Below are positions 61,865 through 64,000 of a stretch of DNA of 64,000 nucleotides, in pieces. Origin of the DNA: Salinimicrobium marinum (GTDB lineage: Bacteria > Bacteroidota > Bacteroidia > Flavobacteriales > Flavobacteriaceae); NCBI RefSeq assembly GCF_014651535.1, contig NZ_BMXB01000011.1, positions 1 to 64,000 of the forward strand, given 5' to 3'. Position numbers and translations under genes: made by a program. A model generated the notes under the pieces. It saw only the letters and a program-made list of their open reading frames with translations. It was not told the origin of the DNA and made no database searches. How positions within the stretch are numbered: the stretch's first letter is position 1; each line of letters begins with the position of its first letter.

Positions 61865-63472
61865 ATGAGCAATACAAAACATAATATGTCCCTCGCCGGG
61901 GAACCTCCAAATAGGCTAAACACGACGCAAAAAATTGCGACGGGAATCGGCTGGACGGGAGTTTTTATTCTGACGCTTTCTCTTTTTAACGTCAGTTTTC
62001 CGGATTGGGGATTATGGCTGTCTTTGGGTTTAATTGCTCTAGGGGTCATTATTTTCGCTAACGACCAGTACCTGGGAAAGCCTACCGCAGTCAAAAACAA
62101 CGGAATCTGGTTTAAATCCATGACTTCCCGCGGTGTGCTCGCGTGGGGAACGGGTATTTTGCTCACGCTTTTCTACATCGTCTTATATTGGCACCCACAA
62201 TACCTGGGCTACAATCCAGATGGTGCAAACTCCGGGATAATTGCTCTTTTTGATCCTCTAAGCAGGATGATTAGCGGCTTACCGGCAAGTCAGTGGTTCG
62301 TATACGGTACCTTATACACCCTCGCCATTCTGGCTTTCGGATATAAATTCCTTTTGAAATACCGCCACAATCGTTACGAAGTCATTCGTACTTTTTCAGT
62401 GATGTTCTTTCAGCTGGGATTTGCCTTTTTGCTTCCGGAAATCCTTATGCGGCTCAATCAACCTTATTACAATCCGGTGAACATCTGGCCGCTTAACTAT
62501 GATTTGTTTGCAGACTATAAACTTCAGGAATTCTTTTCCGCAGGAAATGTGGGAGTACTCATGATACTTTTTGGGATTGCTTCCATTTTCATCATAACCC
62601 CCATCCTTACCTATTTTTACGGAAAAAGATGGTACTGCTCCTGGGTGTGCGGCTGCGGCGGACTCGCAGAAACCGCCGGCGACCCTTACCGCCACCTTTC
62701 TGATAAAAGCCGGTCGGCTTGGAAATTTGAACGCTGGATTATTCATTCCGTGTTAGTTTTTGTGGTGGTTATGACCATTGGAGTTATTTACTCCTTTTTG
62801 AACGATAATCCGGCAGATTTCTGGCTTACCAAAGATGTTTTTCTCTGGTCATCCGCAGGTTTCCTGGTGCTTTTTTTTGCACTCATCATGATCTTTAAAA
62901 AAGATCAACTGGCAGCCGATGCCAAAAAAGCTGCCACTATTTTTCTTGTGGTAATTCTTGCGATCATCAGCGTTAACTATTTCTCCGGAAATGGGAATAT
63001 TTTCTTTTTTCACGGCTCGCAGCTAAGAACATGGTACGGATTTTTTATTGGCGCCGCTTTTTCGGGAGTAATAGGCGTCGGATTTTATCCCATTTTCGGA
63101 AACCGTGTTTGGTGCAGGTTTGGATGCCCTATGGCAGCTATTCTAGGAATGCAGCAACGGCTTTTTTCCCGTTTCAGAATTACCACCAACGGCGGACAAT
63201 GCATTTCCTGCGGAAACTGTTCCACCTATTGCGAAATGGGAATTGACGTCCGGGCATACGCTCAAAAAGGTGAAAATATTGTTCGTTCCAGCTGCGTTGG
63301 CTGCGGAATTTGTGCGGATGTTTGCCCTCGCGGAGTCCTCAAACTTGAAAACGGCCCCAGAGAAAAGCGCATCAATGGGGACGGCGTCCTGCTTGGAAAT
63401 GACGTGGACCTGCTAGACCTTATCAGAGAGCAAAAACAATCCAATAAGGAAACCGAAAGCTCCCGTCTTTAA
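61865..63472 (+). CDS. Membrane 4Fe-4S protein of the NapH/CcoG type
   Basis: A 535-residue protein with about 10 membrane helices. WYCSWVCGCGGLAETAGDPY (near 255) and WCRFGCPMAAILG are the conserved NapH-like cysteine clusters. Two ferredoxin motifs follow: CISCGNCSTYCEMG and CVGCGICADVCPRG (near 435-505). It probably carries electrons between quinol or a ferredoxin and the flavoprotein. Start ATG 61865 gives a typical N-terminus; an in-frame ATG at 61817 lies closer to the previous gene. Confidence 0.88.
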   Translation: MSNTKHNMSLAGEPPNRLNTTQKIATGIGWTGVFILTLSLFNVSFPDWGLWLSLGLIALGVIIFANDQYLGKPTAVKNNGIWFKSMTSRGVLAWGTGILLTLFYIVLYWHPQYLGYNPDGANSGIIALFDPLSRMISGLPASQWFVYGTLYTLAILAFGYKFLLKYRHNRYEVIRTFSVMFFQLGFAFLLPEILMRLNQPYYNPVNIWPLNYDLFADYKLQEFFSAGNVGVLMILFGIASIFIITPILTYFYGKRWYCSWVCGCGGLAETAGDPYRHLSDKSRSAWKFERWIIHSVLVFVVVMTIGVIYSFLNDNPADFWLTKDVFLWSSAGFLVLFFALIMIFKKDQLAADAKKAATIFLVVILAIISVNYFSGNGNIFFFHGSQLRTWYGFFIGAAFSGVIGVGFYPIFGNRVWCRFGCPMAAILGMQQRLFSRFRITTNGGQCISCGNCSTYCEMGIDVRAYAQKGENIVRSSCVGCGICADVCPRGVLKLENGPREKRINGDGVLLGNDVDLLDLIREQKQSNKETESSRL

Positions 63473-63481
63473 TTGCCTGTA

Positions 63482-64000
63482 ATGCCACCAATCATAAAAG
63501 TTATTATTCCCGCCTACAATGAAGCCGATTCGATAGGCCTGGTTGTAAAAGATATTCCAGATATCGTCCAGGAGGTCATCGTGGTGAGCAATAATTCCAC
63601 CGATGCCACCGGAGAAAATGCTGCAAAGGCAGGTGCTACCGTTCTAAGAGAGCCAAATAAAGGCTACGGCTATGCCTGTTTGAAAGGAATGAATTATATT
63701 GCAAAATCTGCAGTAAAACCCGATATCGTTGTCTTTTTGGATGGCGACTACAGCGATTATCCAGAGGAGTTGAAGAAAATAGTAAAACCTATTATTCAGG
63801 ACGACATGGATTTTGTAATAGGTGCACGGATGGAGCGGCTAAGGGAAAAAGGAAGCATGACCTTCCCGCAGATCTTCGGAAACTGGTTGGCGACTTTTTT
63901 GATGAAGGTGATTTTCAATGCAAAATTTAGTGATCTAGGTCCTTTCAGAGCTATAAAATACGAAAAGCTACTAGAACTGGAAATGCAGGACAAAACCTAC
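63482..64000 (+). CDS. Family 2 glycosyltransferase (partial, runs off window)
   Basis: Open frame of 173 codons reaching the right edge. PPIIKVIIPAYNEADSIG is the GT2 donor-binding start, VVSNNSTDATGENAAKAGA continues it, and VVFLDGDYSDYP holds the DxD metal site. VIGARMERLREKGSMTF and FGNWLATFLMK resemble the DPM1/DolP-mannosyltransferase-like branch. It begins 9 bp after the iron-sulfur gene, so it is part of the arsenosugar operon. Confidence 0.9.
   Translation, partial: MPPIIKVIIPAYNEADSIGLVVKDIPDIVQEVIVVSNNSTDATGENAAKAGATVLREPNKGYGYACLKGMNYIAKSAVKPDIVVFLDGDYSDYPEELKKIVKPIIQDDMDFVIGARMERLREKGSMTFPQIFGNWLATFLMKVIFNAKFSDLGPFRAIKYEKLLELEMQDKTY

Noticed and set aside
1-64000. CRISPR arrays and rRNA genes
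   Set aside because: No regularly spaced short direct repeats and no rRNA-like conserved segments were seen.
57993-64000. An arsM methyltransferase within the operon
   Set aside because: None of the visible genes has the methyltransferase SAM motif or the conserved cysteines; it must be elsewhere, possibly beyond 64000.

Overview
The window is chromosomal DNA from a member of the phylum Bacteroidetes, most likely a marine Flavobacteriaceae of the Gramella / Salegentibacter / Zunongwangia type. The evidence is family content and signal style: an exosortase F pair, a GYDIA-family GHMP kinase beside a class II HMG-CoA reductase, HYC_CC_PP and DUF3347 copper proteins, an arsenosugar operon, promoters of the TAnnTTTG type, and very few Shine-Dalgarno sequences. 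The genus is inferred from memory of gene families and was not tested by a search.

Layout. (1) 1-15.6 kb, all on the minus strand, is a copper/silver resistance island: a frameshifted PepSY-protein remnant, a CopA ATPase with three near-identical HMA domains, two AraC-type regulators that carry an N-terminal CxxC domain, an APC permease, a 16-cysteine four-helix copper protein, DUF305 and DUF3347 proteins, a complete CusB / TolC-type / CusA tripartite efflux system and a HYC_CC_PP protein. (2) 15.7-20.1 kb holds the exosortase F pair, a divergent GAF-domain gene, a serine hydrolase and an orphan MacB-like permease. (3) 20.2-27.3 kb (plus) is purH followed by the complete cell-elongation operon mreB-mreC-mreD-mrdA-rodA. 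(4) 27.6-39.8 kb is housekeeping and nutrient handling: a C-terminal processing protease, surE, lpxB, an NlpC/P60 lipoprotein, a decayed comEC, a periplasmic thioredoxin, two POT peptide transporters in tandem and a DPP IV-like peptidase. (5) 40-42.2 kb is a mevalonate-pathway pair. (6) 42.3-50 kb (minus) is envelope biogenesis (PpiD-like, CNNM/CBS, LptC, TPR, outer-membrane protein) plus coaX. (7) 50.09-53.25 kb is a scar: tRNA-Phe, a broken tyrosine integrase, a frameshifted receiver-like gene, a DUF4143-type ATPase and an insertion-sequence remnant. (8) ppc follows at 53.3-56.0 kb. (9) 56.2-64 kb (plus) holds a sulfotransferase, a small membrane protein and a tightly packed arsenosugar operon that runs off the right edge.

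How it works together. The copper island covers sensing, cytosolic export, periplasmic storage or handover, and export across the outer membrane. The arsenosugar operon reads as a route: ArsS would join 5'-deoxyadenosine to dimethylated arsenic, a purine nucleoside phosphorylase would remove adenine, and two glycosyltransferase-like enzymes, a flavoprotein and a membrane iron-sulfur protein would finish the product. No ArsM methyltransferase is visible; it may lie beyond base 64000. The sulfotransferase just upstream suggests, as a hypothesis only, a sulfated arsenosugar.

Three copies of a short dispersed palindromic repeat (5774, 7394, 53071) and at least five pseudogenes show that the accessory regions are decaying. 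No rRNA and no CRISPR array were seen.
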